Part shown: positions 11,431-21,290 of the stretch, one piece after another | Numbering within the stretch: position 1 is the first letter of the stretch | How the letters are laid out: every line of letters starts with the position of its first letter | NCBI GenBank assembly: GCA_022702705.1 | Contig: CM040427.1 | Span: 76,065,283 to 76,129,282 of the forward strand | Direction of reading: 5' to 3' | Source: Papilionanthe hookeriana x Papilionanthe teres | Lineage: Eukaryota > Streptophyta > Magnoliopsida > Asparagales > Orchidaceae | Length of the DNA: 64,000 nt | Position numbers and translations under genes: made by a program | Notes under the pieces: generated by a model | The model's input: the letters and a program-made list of their open reading frames with translations, nothing else | What the model was told of the DNA's origin: nothing | Database searches by the model: none

Positions 11431-12660
11431 TTAATCAAGTTGACTAAGCATTAAAACCTCTTTATAGTTAGGTCATATACCTTCGAAATATAGTTTTAAT
11501 CTATGTCCATTAACTTTAAATTTATGTCCAGTTTTTGGATCTTCGATCTCTATAGTTCCGTATGAAAATATTTGAGTTATGGTGAAAGGTCTTAACCTTC
11601 GAGACTTCAATTTCCCAGGAAATAATTTCAATCTAGTATTATATAGCAAAACTTCCTCGTCCTAGTTCAAAATTTCTCCGATTAATCTTCCGATCATGCC
11701 ATAATTTCATCTTTTCTTTATAAATCCGATCATTATCATATGATTCATTTCTTAATTCTTCCAATTCATTTAATTGTAGCAATCTTTTCTCACCAGACTT
11801 CCTTCATATTATAATTAAATTCTTTAATCGCCCAATATGCTTTATGTTCTAATTCAACCTGGTAAGTAAGCATGTTTTTCCATATATAAGCTCGTAAGGA
11901 GTCATTCCAATCGGAGTTTTATAAGCGATCCTATAAGCCCATAATGCGATTGTCTAATCTAAGAGACCAATCTAACCTATTTGGGTTTACAGATTTTTCT
12001 AAAATACGTTTAATCTCACGATTGGATACTTCAGCTAATCCGCTAGTCTGTGGATGATAAGCAGTGGATATCTTATGAGTAATATTGAATTTTTCTACTA
12101 GTTTGTGAATGTATTTATTTCTAAAATGAGTTCCTCCGTCAGTGATAATCACTCTCGGCATTCCAAATCTAGTAAAAATATTTTTCATCGAAATTTTGAA
12201 ACACTCTTAGCATCACACCTAGGTAAAGCTTGTGCCTCGATCCATTTGGAAACATAATCAATGACTTACTAATATATATGAGTTTCCAAACGAAGAAATA
12301 AAAGGTCCCATAAAATCTAATCTCCGAACATCAAAAATTTCAACTTCTAATATAAAATTTAGAGGCATTTCGTTTCTTCTAGATATATTTCCTACTCTTT
12401 GGCATTTATCGCAAGTTTTAATATATCTATATACATCTCTAAATAGAGTAGGTCAGTAAAATCCAGATTGTAGAATCTTATAAGCAGTTTTATTAGTCCC
12501 AAAATGTCCTCCAAAATCAGAATCATGACATTTTTGAATAATTGGTTTAGTTTCTTCATAAGGTACACATCTTCTAATAATTAAATCCTTACATTGCTTA
12601 TATAAATATGGTTCATCCCAAAAATAGGTTTTCGTATCATGGATGAATTTTTTCGTTGTT
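11431..12660 (-). pseudogene. Integrase of element A
   Basis: The zinc-binding N-terminus is readable (IIRRCVPYEETKPIIQKCH, GGHFGT, then CDKCQRVGNISRR). The catalytic core keeps DFMGPF, IITDGGTHFRNKYIHKL and YHPQTSGLAEVSNREIKRI, supplying the two aspartates and the glutamate of the DDE triad. The C-terminus includes LFPGKLKS-like and HRLKPY-like blocks and ends at 11431. Wording and order match Athila-lineage integrases. Several frameshifts and stops make it non-functional; the longest open piece is 11931-12188. Confidence 0.9.
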
Positions 12661-12779
12661 GCAAAGTTAGCATAGGTGGTAAAATATTACTAACTATATA
12701 GTTTACTATATCGACATACCATGGTATTTTCCACTCATTGATATTATATAGTTGTTCATCGGGAAAAGCATGCTATAAT

Positions 12780-13163
12780 TTAATTTTCAATATCGGATAA
12801 TTCATGATTTTCTAATCTTGATAAATGATCCGCAATTTGATTATCAGTTCCTTTCTTATTAACGATCTCAAAATCGAATTCTTGCATTAATAGCATCCAT
12901 CTAATTAATCTTGGTTTGGAATCATTCTTTTGCATTAAATATTTGATAGCCGAATGATCAGTATGCACGATACATTTTGTTCCAATCAGATAAGGCCTAA
13001 ATTTATTAAAACCATATACTACCGCTAATAATTCTCTTTCTGTAACTGTATTATTTATTTCAACATCATTTAGAGTTTTACTAACATAGTATATAACTTT
13101 AAAAATCTTTTCATATCTTTGCCCAAGAACTGCTCCTACAGCGTAATCACTAGCATCACACAT
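12780..13163 (-). pseudogene. RNase H of element A
   Basis: A 127-residue open piece begins at MCDASDYAVGAVLGQ, has TERELLAVVYGFNKFRPYL and CIVHTDHSAIKYLMQ, and ends DNQIADHLSRLEN. The acidic residues D, E, D, D of the RNase H active site are all present. It sits between reverse transcriptase and integrase as usual in Ty3/gypsy pol. This domain is intact, but the flanking frames are broken. Confidence 0.9.
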
Positions 13164-14160
13164 AAGTTCAAATGGTTTCTCCCGATTGGGTGAAACTATT
13201 ATAAGTGCTTGTAATTAATTTTTCTTTTAAGAGTTCAAAAGCATTCGAGCATTCGATTGTAAATTCAAATTTCTTGTCCTTTTCGAGAAGTTGGCATAGA
13301 GGTTTAGTAATTTTTGAAAAATCTTTTATATAGCGTCCGTAGAATCCAACATGTCCAAGAAAACTTCTTACCCCTTTTACCGTAGTTGGAGGTGGTAATT
13401 TAGCTATAACTTGAATTTTTGCGAGGTCCACTTCCATGCCTTTTTCCGAAATTTTATGCCCTAATACAATGCCGCCAATGAACCATAAATTGACATTTCT
13501 CCCGATTTAGAACTAAATTTGTTTTCTCACATACTTCTAATACTTTTTCAAGATGAGTTAAGCATGTGTCAAATGATGTTCCAAATACAGAGAAATCATC
13601 CATAAATACTTCTATTCCATTGTCAATTAACTTACTAAATATAAACATCATACATCTCTGGAATGTTGCTGGTGCATTACATAATCCAAACGGCATTCTT
13701 CGAAAAGCGAAAGTTCCATAAGGACTAGTAAATGTAGTTTTCTCTTGATCCTCAGGAGCAATTTGTATTTGATGATAATCGGTGTATCCATCTAGAAAAC
13801 AAAAATACTTATGTCCGGCTAATCTATCTAACATCTGGTCTAGAAATGGTAAAGGGAAGTGATCTTTCCTGGTGGCGATATTTAATTTCCTATAATCAAT
13901 ACATATACGCCAAAGAGTAACTTGTCTTATAGGAATAAGATCGTTATTTTCATTGGCAGTGACGGTTACTCCCCCCTTCTTAGGAACACAGTGAATTGGG
14001 CTTACCCAAGCACTGTCAGAAATAGGATATATAATACCATTATCTAACCATTTTAAAATTTCTTTCTTAACTACTTCTTTCATTATCGGGTTTAATCTCC
14101 TTTGGGGATCTGCTTTAGGTTTATGTTCATCATCTAAAATAATTCTATGCATACGGATTG
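13164..14160 (-). pseudogene. Reverse transcriptase of element A
   Basis: Two open pieces (13454-14152 and 13168-13437) cover the domain. Readable blocks are SAWVSPIHCVPKKGGVTV, RICIDYRKLN, CFLDGYTDYHQIQIAPEDQ, FRRMPFGLCNAPATFQRCM and the catalytic VFMDDFSVFG. The FMDD form of YxDD is usual in Athila. The connection domain follows with VRSFLGHVGFYGRYIKDFSK. A frameshift falls between the two pieces near 13450. It would copy element RNA into DNA in the virus-like particle; here it is dead. Confidence 0.92.
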
Positions 14161-15190
14161 AAGGACTAATTCCTTTAATATCTCGCTAAAGTCCAACCAA
14201 AAGTTTTCTTGTATTTTTTTAAAGTTTCTAAAAGTTTTTGTTCTTGAGATTCGTTTAATGCAGATGAAATAATAACGGGTAAAGTTGAAGAATTACCTAA
14301 ATAAGCATATTTCAAATGATCAGGTAATATTTTTAGCTCAAGTTCAGGAGGTTTAATAATTGATAGAATTATATTCTTGTCGGTATTTTCGGTATTATCC
14401 GAAATTCAAATCTTTCCTGAATATAATCTAGTTCTTCATTATTATCTTCAATTAATTCGGTATTTTCTTTTTCTAAATTATCTTCGTAATATTCCTTAAA
14501 ATGTTCGCATTGTAATTGATCAAGTATTTCCATCCGAAAACATTCATCATCTTTTTCTAGCGCAGGATATTTCATTGATTTTGCAATATTAAAGGTAACT
14601 TTTTGGTCATTTACTCTCATAGTTAATTCTCCTTTACGAACATCAATCATAGCTTTTCCAGTAGCTAAAAATGGTCTTCCTAAAATGATAGGAATTTCTT
14701 TATCTTCCTCCATATCTAAAACAATAATATCTACTCGGGAAGATAAATTTATCCACCTTTACTAACACATCTTCAATAACTCCCTTAGGATGAGTAACCG
14801 AACGATCGGCTAATTGAAGGGTTGCCGAAGTAGGTGTAATTTTTCCTAATCCTAATCTCTTAAAAATCGATAGAGGCATTAGATTGATGCTTGCTCCTAA
14901 GTCACACAAAGCTTTTCCATAAAATTTTTCTCCTATAGCGCAGGGTATAGTGAAACTACCAGGATCTTTCAATTTTTCGGGAAGCTTCTTCTGAATAATA
15001 GCACTACACTCTTCACTAAGTGTGACTGTTTCATTATCAGTGAATTTTCTTTTTTTATTTAGAATATCTTTCATAAATTTTACATAATTTGGCATCCGAT
15101 CTAAAGCTTCGACAAAAGGTATATTGATCGTTAATTTCTTTAGTATTTCAAGGAATTTAGCAAATTGTTTATCTTTTTTATGTTGAGTTA
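14161..15190 (-). pseudogene. Protease and linker of element A
   Basis: The aspartic protease active-site stretch CDLGASINLMPLSIFKRLG is intact within 14700-15095, followed by ADRSVTHPKGVIEDVLVKV and, after a frameshift, IPIILGRPFLATGKAMIDV. An acidic linker rich in E and D (14369-14560) leads to reverse transcriptase. The gag C-terminus is missing upstream: the first readable element codons, at 15180-15190, directly abut the tRNA-Asp sequence. Element B keeps this region joined to gag. Confidence 0.88.
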
Positions 15191-15262
15191 GTCGTTGTAG
15201 TATAGTGGTGAGTATTCCCGCCTGTCACGCGGGTGACCCGGGTTCGATCCCCGGCAACGGCG
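15191..15262 (+). tRNA. tRNA-Asp(GTC), full length, captured inside element A
   Basis: 72 bases form a complete tRNA: acceptor GTCGTTG pairing with CAACGGC, anticodon stem CCCGC/GCGGG with loop CTGTCAC (anticodon GTC), T stem CCGGG/CCCGG with loop TTCGATC, discriminator G at 15262, and CCA at 15263-15265. It lies on the plus strand, antisense to element A, exactly where the 18-base primer-binding site should be, so CCA and the last 15 bases are the ordinary primer-binding site and the other 54 or so bases are extra. A box and B box (GGTTCGATCC) are intact, and a TTTT follows at 15297-15300, so transcription by Pol III is possible but unproven. Origin is best explained by copying of the primer tRNA, not by a pre-existing tRNA gene. 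Confidence 0.9.
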
Positions 15263-15265
15263 CCA
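15248..15265 (-). other. Primer-binding site of element A (tRNA-Asp)
   Basis: On the minus strand TGGCGCCGTTGCCGGGGA is a perfect complement of the 3' end of tRNA-Asp. It starts six bases after the LTR end, the same spacing as in B and C. Confidence 0.95.
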
Positions 15266-15271
15266 AAAACT

Positions 15272-15481
15272 TGACCCACAAATATATATTATGATATTTT
15301 AATTTGATTGCAACGAAGCCAAAAACTTGACCCCGCTATATTATATGTATAGAATTGTAATTTGTTTATGTTGTGGATGCTACGCAAGTATACATATCGT
15401 ATCAAGTAATACATGGCTCTAGTGGAGTCCTGGTTATCGATCCCACAGGGAAAGAGAAAATTAAATAACAACTAATTTTAA

Positions 15482-15521
<40 letters not shown>

Positions 15522-16929
15522 TTATACGGAAATTTGGAATTCTGAATTTAAGCGCAATAAAGTAAACTAAGTATTTTAATTAGATAAATTAACTAAGTAG
15601 AAAATTAATACTAATTGCAAGTGCATGAAATAAAACTAATTGCTAAATAAGTCTTAATTATTCAGAAAAAGTATCTTTCCCCTTGTTTTAGAAATTTAAA
15701 TGATTGATGAATTTAAATAGATAATGTTAAGGTATTGTGACGAATAGGAGCATTCCTATTCTTTACCCTTTGGTCGAGTGTAAAGAATATTGACTAATCC
15801 TATGTTTGATTACCGAATCCGCGGCTGAGCTGGGAGGATACCGATCGCCACTCGAAGCTCCCACGTTCCTCTCGCCCGAGGGCTAACATCTACACTTCAG
15901 CTCTCAAACAATAAGACCAAATTGAATATTTTAGTCTGTCACACTAAAATGCTCAATTCTACGCCCAGTGATATTATTTCCCTATGTATTTGCACCCTCC
16001 TTTCAAGGCTTTTGAATTTTCCCGAATATCAGATGTAATCTTTACTATAGTTGATAATCAACATATTTTAACAAATCAAATGGCCAGTTTGAAAAGTAAA
16101 TTAAGTTTTAAGTAAAAATTATCACAATTTATTAATATATAAAAGTATCTTTATTTTAATTTCATCAAGTCACTTAATTTCATAAACGAGGAGAAAGACT
16201 AAATAAACTACTCGGAATGCATGGAAACTAAACTAAGCATGTATTTCATTTAAAGTTAAAAATAATAAATACAAATACTTATCTTAATTTATCCCCAAGC
16301 GTACTCCTCGCAGCTTCTTTGACTCTTCCTTCCAAGACTGACTCTACTCACTAAATACTCACTAAAGACTCAAAATAACTCACTTATAACACTTAGAACA
16401 CAAAAGATTGGACTTAAAACACAAAGACTGCACACAAAATAACACAAAAGTAACACCAATTAACACTAAGGTAACACACAAAAGACTTAATTTCGGCTTC
16501 TATATATAGAGGTGAGCAAAGGACCAAGAGGTGTGTAAGCATCCTTTCAAAAAGTGTCCAGGTTCAATGTATCTGCACCATTTGAACTATCTCGTCGTCG
16601 GCGACGAACTACCTCGCTGTCGGCGAGGCTTCTAGAAGATCTTCAACCGCTCTAGCTCGCTGTCAGCGGGCTCGGGCTCGCTGTCAGCGAGACAGTTATA
16701 AATTCTTCAGAATTTTCTTCTCGTAACCTCGCCGTCGGCGAGCTCGATCTCGCCGTCGGCGACTCAGCACAAATTGCATGATTTTGCTCCAAATTCGCTC
16801 CTTTTTATGATTTTTGCTTTTATCACCTAAATTCTTCATTCCTGCAATAAAATAAAGAAAATACCCTTCTTTAAAGTGCAATTTCATCAAAAATAGGTAT
16901 GAATTTCTTAATAAAATTTTCAGCGATCA
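15272..16929 (-). repeat. Element A 5' LTR
   Basis: 1658 bp with TG..CA ends, matching the left LTR with scattered substitutions and small indels. The (AAT)n run at about 15482-15522 is longer than in the left LTR. The TATA box on the minus strand is at 16501-16509. The palindrome cluster at 16590-16765 is better kept than in the left LTR. Confidence 0.92.
16590..16765. promoter_or_regulatory. Phased palindrome cluster in LTR A (right)
   Basis: Three pairs of CTCGCTGTCAGCGAG-like and CTCGCCGTCGGCGAG-like palindromes lie upstream, in element sense, of the TATA box at 16501-16509. This is the U3 promoter region of the 5' LTR. Confidence 0.8.
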
Positions 16930-17797
16930 ATGAACTAATATTTTCTTTTAAAATATTAACATAACATAAGGAATGAAAAAAAAACCTCTATTTAAGATTA
17001 CTTAAACTTTTGAATTTATAAATAATTTAGTAAACTTAACTAAAATTTCAATAATTTTGATTGATTTTAAGAATAAGAATTTTTTAACTTAAAGAATAAT
17101 AAGATTAAGAATTTTTCTATTTATTGTAAAGAGAATTGTATTTTAGAAATACTAAGGAATCAAGATTATTACTTGAAAAAGAAAAAGAATGAAATAATTT
17201 TTGAAAAATACTTATTAAGATTGTCATAGTTATTAAGTAAAAAAATGTATAAGTTTTAAATATAAGTTAAGGATAATGAAGTTCAAAATCATTAACAGGC
17301 TATCCAAAAACAATAATCCTCACAAATAAATAAAAAATTGAGGATTGAAAAATATCCTTAAAAAAACAGAAAAAAAAGAAATGTGAGGAAAAACTTGAGG
17401 AAATGCCTAATAAAAAATTGACTTCACTTGAATTATTTTATAGGAAGAAAACTGATTACATTTTTAACTTAATTTTTATGAACAAATATTTTTATTAGAA
17501 AAATGTTTCATGAAAATCTTCTTCTTGTAAATATTATATGTGACCTTAATATGATAAATTACAATTATTCTTGAAATAAATGAAAAATTGGAAGTCTTAT
17601 GATTTGGTAGTTAAGAATTCTTTAAATTCTTAAAATTAACCTTAATTAGGGAAATTTAGTTGATGGTTTGCTAAAGCATTTATAAAACCAAAAATTAAAA
17701 GAAATCTTAAATATTTAAACTTCATTCCAAAGGTTATTCATTTTATGTAATTAAAAAGGTTACTTGAGGACAAGTAACGTTTAAGTTTGAGGGAATT
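16930..17797 (+). mobile_element. Remnant C: 3' internal region and polypurine tract
   Basis: It aligns with the 3' untranslated region of B; for example 'gttcaaaatcattaacaggc' at 17280 matches 33618 of B. It carries the hairpin GTTACTTG-agga-CAAGTAAC at 17759-17778 and a purine tract AAGTTTGAGGGAATT directly before the LTR start at 17798. The left part is cut off exactly at the end of element A. No ORF is present. Confidence 0.7.
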
Positions 17798-17980
17798 TGA
17801 TCCACTTAAAAAATACCTATTTTTATGCCTCATTTATGATTCAATTCTTAAGGATATTATGCTTTAATTAAATGTATTTTTATATTTTTGGATGTAGGTG
17901 ATAAAAAAGAGTTTAAGGAAAAAGGAGCAAAGTGAGCAAAAATGGAGCTTAAAGAGCAAAGTTATCGAAATTATAGGCCT

Positions 17981-18057
17981 GGCGCCTAGGCGCCAGAATC
18001 CTGCGCCTAGGCGCCAGAATCCGGCGCCTAGGCGCCAGAATCCGGCGCCTAAGCGCC
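17981..18057. repeat. Four palindromes GGCGCCTAGGCGCC with 21-bp period
   Basis: Palindromes begin at 17981, 18002, 18023 and 18044, exactly 21 bp apart, joined by 'AGAATCC'. The first is perfect; the others differ by a base or so. A single related copy stands near 18264-18277. The array lies about 300 bp upstream of the TATA box, where LTRs A, B, D and F carry their unrelated CTCGCCGACGGCGAG pairs. Confidence 0.9.
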
Positions 18058-18362
18058 AGCTCGATACAGAAATAGATAATATTTTTGACGATTTTGGGCA
18101 GTTATTTTGACGGTGTTAAGCGGTTATCAGACTTTCTAGAAGATTGGAAGTTACTCCTAATATATAGGACATGTGATACAATGCATCTGGACATAGGAAA
18201 ACGGTTTTAATTGTGAAGAGGTGCGATCTGATGTGAAGAGGTGCGAAGACCTGGTCAAAGACTCCGGCGCCTAGGTGCGACAATTACCTTCTAGAAGATA
18301 CATTGTATTTGGACGAATTTTGAAGAGATGCCTTAAGCAGCCCTTGGTCAAATGCAGAGCTC

Positions 18363-18372
18363 TATAAATAGG
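18363..18372 (+). promoter_or_regulatory. TATA box of LTR C
   Basis: TATAAATAGG follows the palindrome array, matching the position of TATATATAG in LTR B. It would set the U3/R boundary about 30 bases downstream. Confidence 0.6.
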
Positions 18373-19566
18373 GGACCATTCTACAGAGAAAAGTGCACCT
18401 AATCAACCCAAAGCTCTCCATGCTTGAAAATAGTTTTAGGGAGCCACCTTCTTTAGTATTTAGAGAGTTTATTTTGAGTGTTAAGTGTGAGTTTATTAGT
18501 GTTGTTGCTGTTGAAGTCTTTCATCATTGCATTGGAGTTAGTAGGAGTGAGAGGATCACTTGAAGGAATATTCCAGATAAGTATTTGTAACTTGATTCAA
18601 AGTTTTATATATATGTTTTGTTGTGTGAATTTAATGTGTTATGAGTAGTTAGATTTCTTTCTCCTTTCAACTATGAAAAGATAATAAGATAATTGAATTT
18701 TGTTGGAGAATTTAACTTAAAATATTTATAAAAATTGTGATGAAATTAATACCTGATCTTAATTTACTTTTTATACTGGCCATTTAAATTGTTAAAACCT
18801 ATTGAAGAATTTTGAGACCTATCCGGAGATGAGTTCTTAACTAGTAGATATCACATGAATCCTTGGGTAGTCAAAGGCTTTATGCGGGTTATTCAAGGTA
18901 AAGTGCAAATAAATAGGAAGATATGATTTATTGGGCGTATAATTAATTAGTTTTTAGAGTGACATACTAAATTCTAATAATTTGTTCTATAGAAAGGGAA
19001 CAGGTCACTGGTAGGGCCGACCATAGCCACCCTTGGACATCTAGTAGTGTGAGCTTAGATTAACCCATTCTACTAATAAAACATCATGAACCGATCTATA
19101 GATTAGTCAATGTTCTTTATGCCTTGACCAAAGGGTAAAGAATATAAATGCTTCTATTTGGCACAATACCATAATCTAAATTCTCCACAAATGATAATTA
19201 TTCTAAAAATCTTGGATTAGTTGAAAAGGAGAAAGTTATTTTAAATATACCTGCATTAATCTTTATTCAATTATTGCTTGCTTACATTTAGTAAAAATTT
19301 TATTAAATTTAAAATCTGAATTTTGAAAAGAAATAAAAATAATAGTTACTTTTAATTTGAAAAATATAAAATATTTCTTAATTTTCTCAAAACCTTCACT
19401 GTGGGATCGATAACCAGGATTCCAATAGAGCCCTGTATTACTAGAAACGATACATATACTTGCGTTTAAAATTATGACTTTATAATAATTAATATAAATA
19501 TTTAAATATAAACTCATAAATTCATACATAAGCAAAAGTTGTACGTACGGTCACACATCAAGTTTT

Positions 19567-19584
19567 TGGTGTCATTGCCGGGAA
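19567..19584 (+). other. Primer-binding site of remnant C (tRNA-Asp)
   Basis: TGGTGTCATTGCCGGGAA follows the LTR end after six bases. It differs from the tRNA-Asp complement at four places, all C-to-T or G-to-A changes as expected from decay of methylated cytosines. Similarity to the tRNA complement continues through TCGAA, beyond the usual 18 bases. Confidence 0.75.
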
Positions 19585-19659
19585 TCGAATCTTCTAGCAG
19601 TGGTATCAAATTCTTGCATTTTTAAGTATATATATAAAGTCGTATTAGTATCAAACTAT

Positions 19660-21290
19660 GGTTTCTTCAAAATAACTTAACTAAGTTTCTTAGAAACTGG
19701 AATTGAAAAGTATTTGGTAATCTTAGTAAAGTTGTGGCTGATGTTGAGGAGAAGGCTATGGAGTTAGAATTGAATTACTATCATAATAATATTAATTTTG
19801 ATTTATTCATCAAGGCCAAAAGGATCTTACTAATGCTATTAATATGGAGGAATCCTTCTATGCTCAAAAGGTAGCTAAGAGTAATTTTTTGGATGGAGAT
19901 AGGAATTATGCCTTTTTCCATGCATGTATTAAGAATAAAACAAAAATTAACATGATTAACAGTATTAAGGATAATAATGGTAGAACCTTGATAAACTTGA
20001 ATGATATTATTAATGATGGGGTTAATTTTTACTCTAATCTTTTCTTGAATGATGATGGTCCTTTGGAAAAGATTAACTATGATCTTTATCAATGGACTAA
20101 TAATTTGAATTTTCTTGATTTCACTTATGTTTCTTCTACGGATGAGATTAAGACAGTTATTGATAGCATGTATGATGGTAAAGCTGTGGGGTCCCGATGG
20201 CTTTAATGTAGAATTCTATAAAGCTAGTTGGGATGTTATTCATTTTGAACTTGTTGAGGCTATTCAAGGTTTTTTCGTGGCATTGAGTTACTTAAGTATT
20301 TTAAAACTTCTAACATTGTTTTAATTCCTAAAGAGAATGGTGGTACTTCTTGGGATGCATTCAGGCCTATTAGCATTAATACTATCATTTCTAAGATTAT
20401 TTCAAAGATTCTTGTTAAAAGAATTCAACCTTTTTTATGTGGCATTATTTCTTTAAACCAGACTGCCTTCCATAATGATAAGTACATTGGGGATAATGCA
20501 CTCACTGTGCAAGAGTAACTATTGGATCTAGATAAGATGAAGTGTTGTGGTAAAGTTATTTTTAAAGTGGATATTAAGAGGGCTTTTGATTCTATCAGAT
20601 GGAAATTTTTTATGGATGTCTTAATTGTTTTTGTTTTTATTGTGGATTTCTATAAGTTTGTTTTTAGGATTCTTGATAATAATTATTACTCTATTGTTAT
20701 TAATGGTAATGCTCATGGGCATTTAAGGCTTCTAAAGGTATTAAGCTGAGAGATCCTCTCTCTCCTTATCTTTTTATTCTAGTTTTTGATTATTTATCGA
20801 AATGTCTAAATAAACTGTTTGAACATTACCCCAATCTTAACTATATTCATAAGGGAGGTATTAGCACTTCTCACCTTTGTTTTGTTGATGATCTTATTAT
20901 CTTTACGAATGCTGATAAGAGATCTATTAAGAGAGTCTGATAGGCTCTTCTACATATGTAGAATGCTTCTGGTTTGGTTTTTAACACTTCTAAATGTTCC
21001 TTTTATTGTTCCAAGTATGTTACTAATGCTAAGAAAAATTGGATTGTTGATTTTACTCTTTGTAATAAAGCTAGTCTGCCTATTAAGTATTTAGGTTTCA
21101 GTTTAGATAAGAAGTCTAGAAAGAACTGTCACTTTATGAAGTTGTTTGATAAGATTAGAGTGAGGCTTTTGTCATGGGAAAAGAAATTTCTTTCTTTTGT
21201 GGGCGTGTTACTCTTCTAAAGAGTATCCTTACCTCTCTTCCTCTTTATATTCTACAAGTGATGAATATGCCTATTGGTGTCATTAAGAAG
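19660..21290 (+). pseudogene. LINE (plant L1-type) reverse transcriptase fragment
   Basis: A decayed plus-strand ORF2 is readable across shifting frames: VFGNLSK, VADVEEKAMELE, MEESFYAQ then FLDGDRNYAFFHACIKNK (typical pre-RT block), PDGFNVEFYKASW, VLIPKENGG and FRPISI, VDIKRAFDSIRWKFF, the catalytic CFVDDLIIF near 20876-20902, then LPIKYLGFSLDKKS and LTSLPLYILQVMNMPIGVIKK. The endonuclease domain is absent, so the copy is 5'-truncated at about 19660, where it borders the leader of remnant C. It ends abruptly at 21290, where the LTR of element D begins, so D inserted into it. At least six frame changes; not functional. Confidence 0.85.

Larger units (their letters stand above)
4693..16929 (-). 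mobile_element. Element A: Athila-like Ty3/gypsy retrotransposon lacking gag
   Basis: Two LTRs of 1643 and 1658 bp in the same orientation flank protease, reverse transcriptase, RNase H, integrase and two PF20167-like genes, all on the minus strand and all frameshifted. In element orientation the LTR starts TGATCG and ends GGGTCA. The polypurine tract lies at 6336-6350 and the primer-binding site at 15248-15265. The leader and nearly all of gag are absent: the sequence passes from the primer-binding site through a full-length tRNA-Asp complement straight into the gag-protease junction. The flanks (GTAAC on the left, ATGAA on the right) do not form a target-site duplication, so a later rearrangement or inter-element recombination is likely. 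Confidence 0.9.
17798..19560 (+). repeat. LTR C, diverged Athila-like LTR
   Basis: 1763 bp, TGATCC at the start and TCA at the end. It shares the U5 block 'gggatcgataaccagga' near 19403 and the 'gatac.tatacttgcg' block near the end with LTRs A and B, but the promoter region differs: it has a four-fold array of GGCGCCTAGGCGCC and a TATAAATAGG box at 18363-18372. It is followed by a primer-binding site and preceded by a polypurine tract, so both flanks are internal element sequence. Confidence 0.8.

Noticed and set aside
15191..15262. Ordinary nuclear tRNA-Asp gene into which element A inserted
   Set aside because: The CCA end, the six-base spacing to the LTR and the perfect overlap with the primer-binding site show it belongs to the element. 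A pre-existing gene would not sit between LTR and pol.
17981..18057. CRISPR-like regularly spaced repeats
   Set aside because: Only four units, 7-base joints that are themselves repeated, in a plant LTR. There are no unique spacers.
17898..18110. Open frame with repeated APRRQNP
   Set aside because: The protein repeat is just the translation of the 21-bp palindromic DNA repeat inside LTR C; 21 is divisible by three, so the frame stays open by chance.
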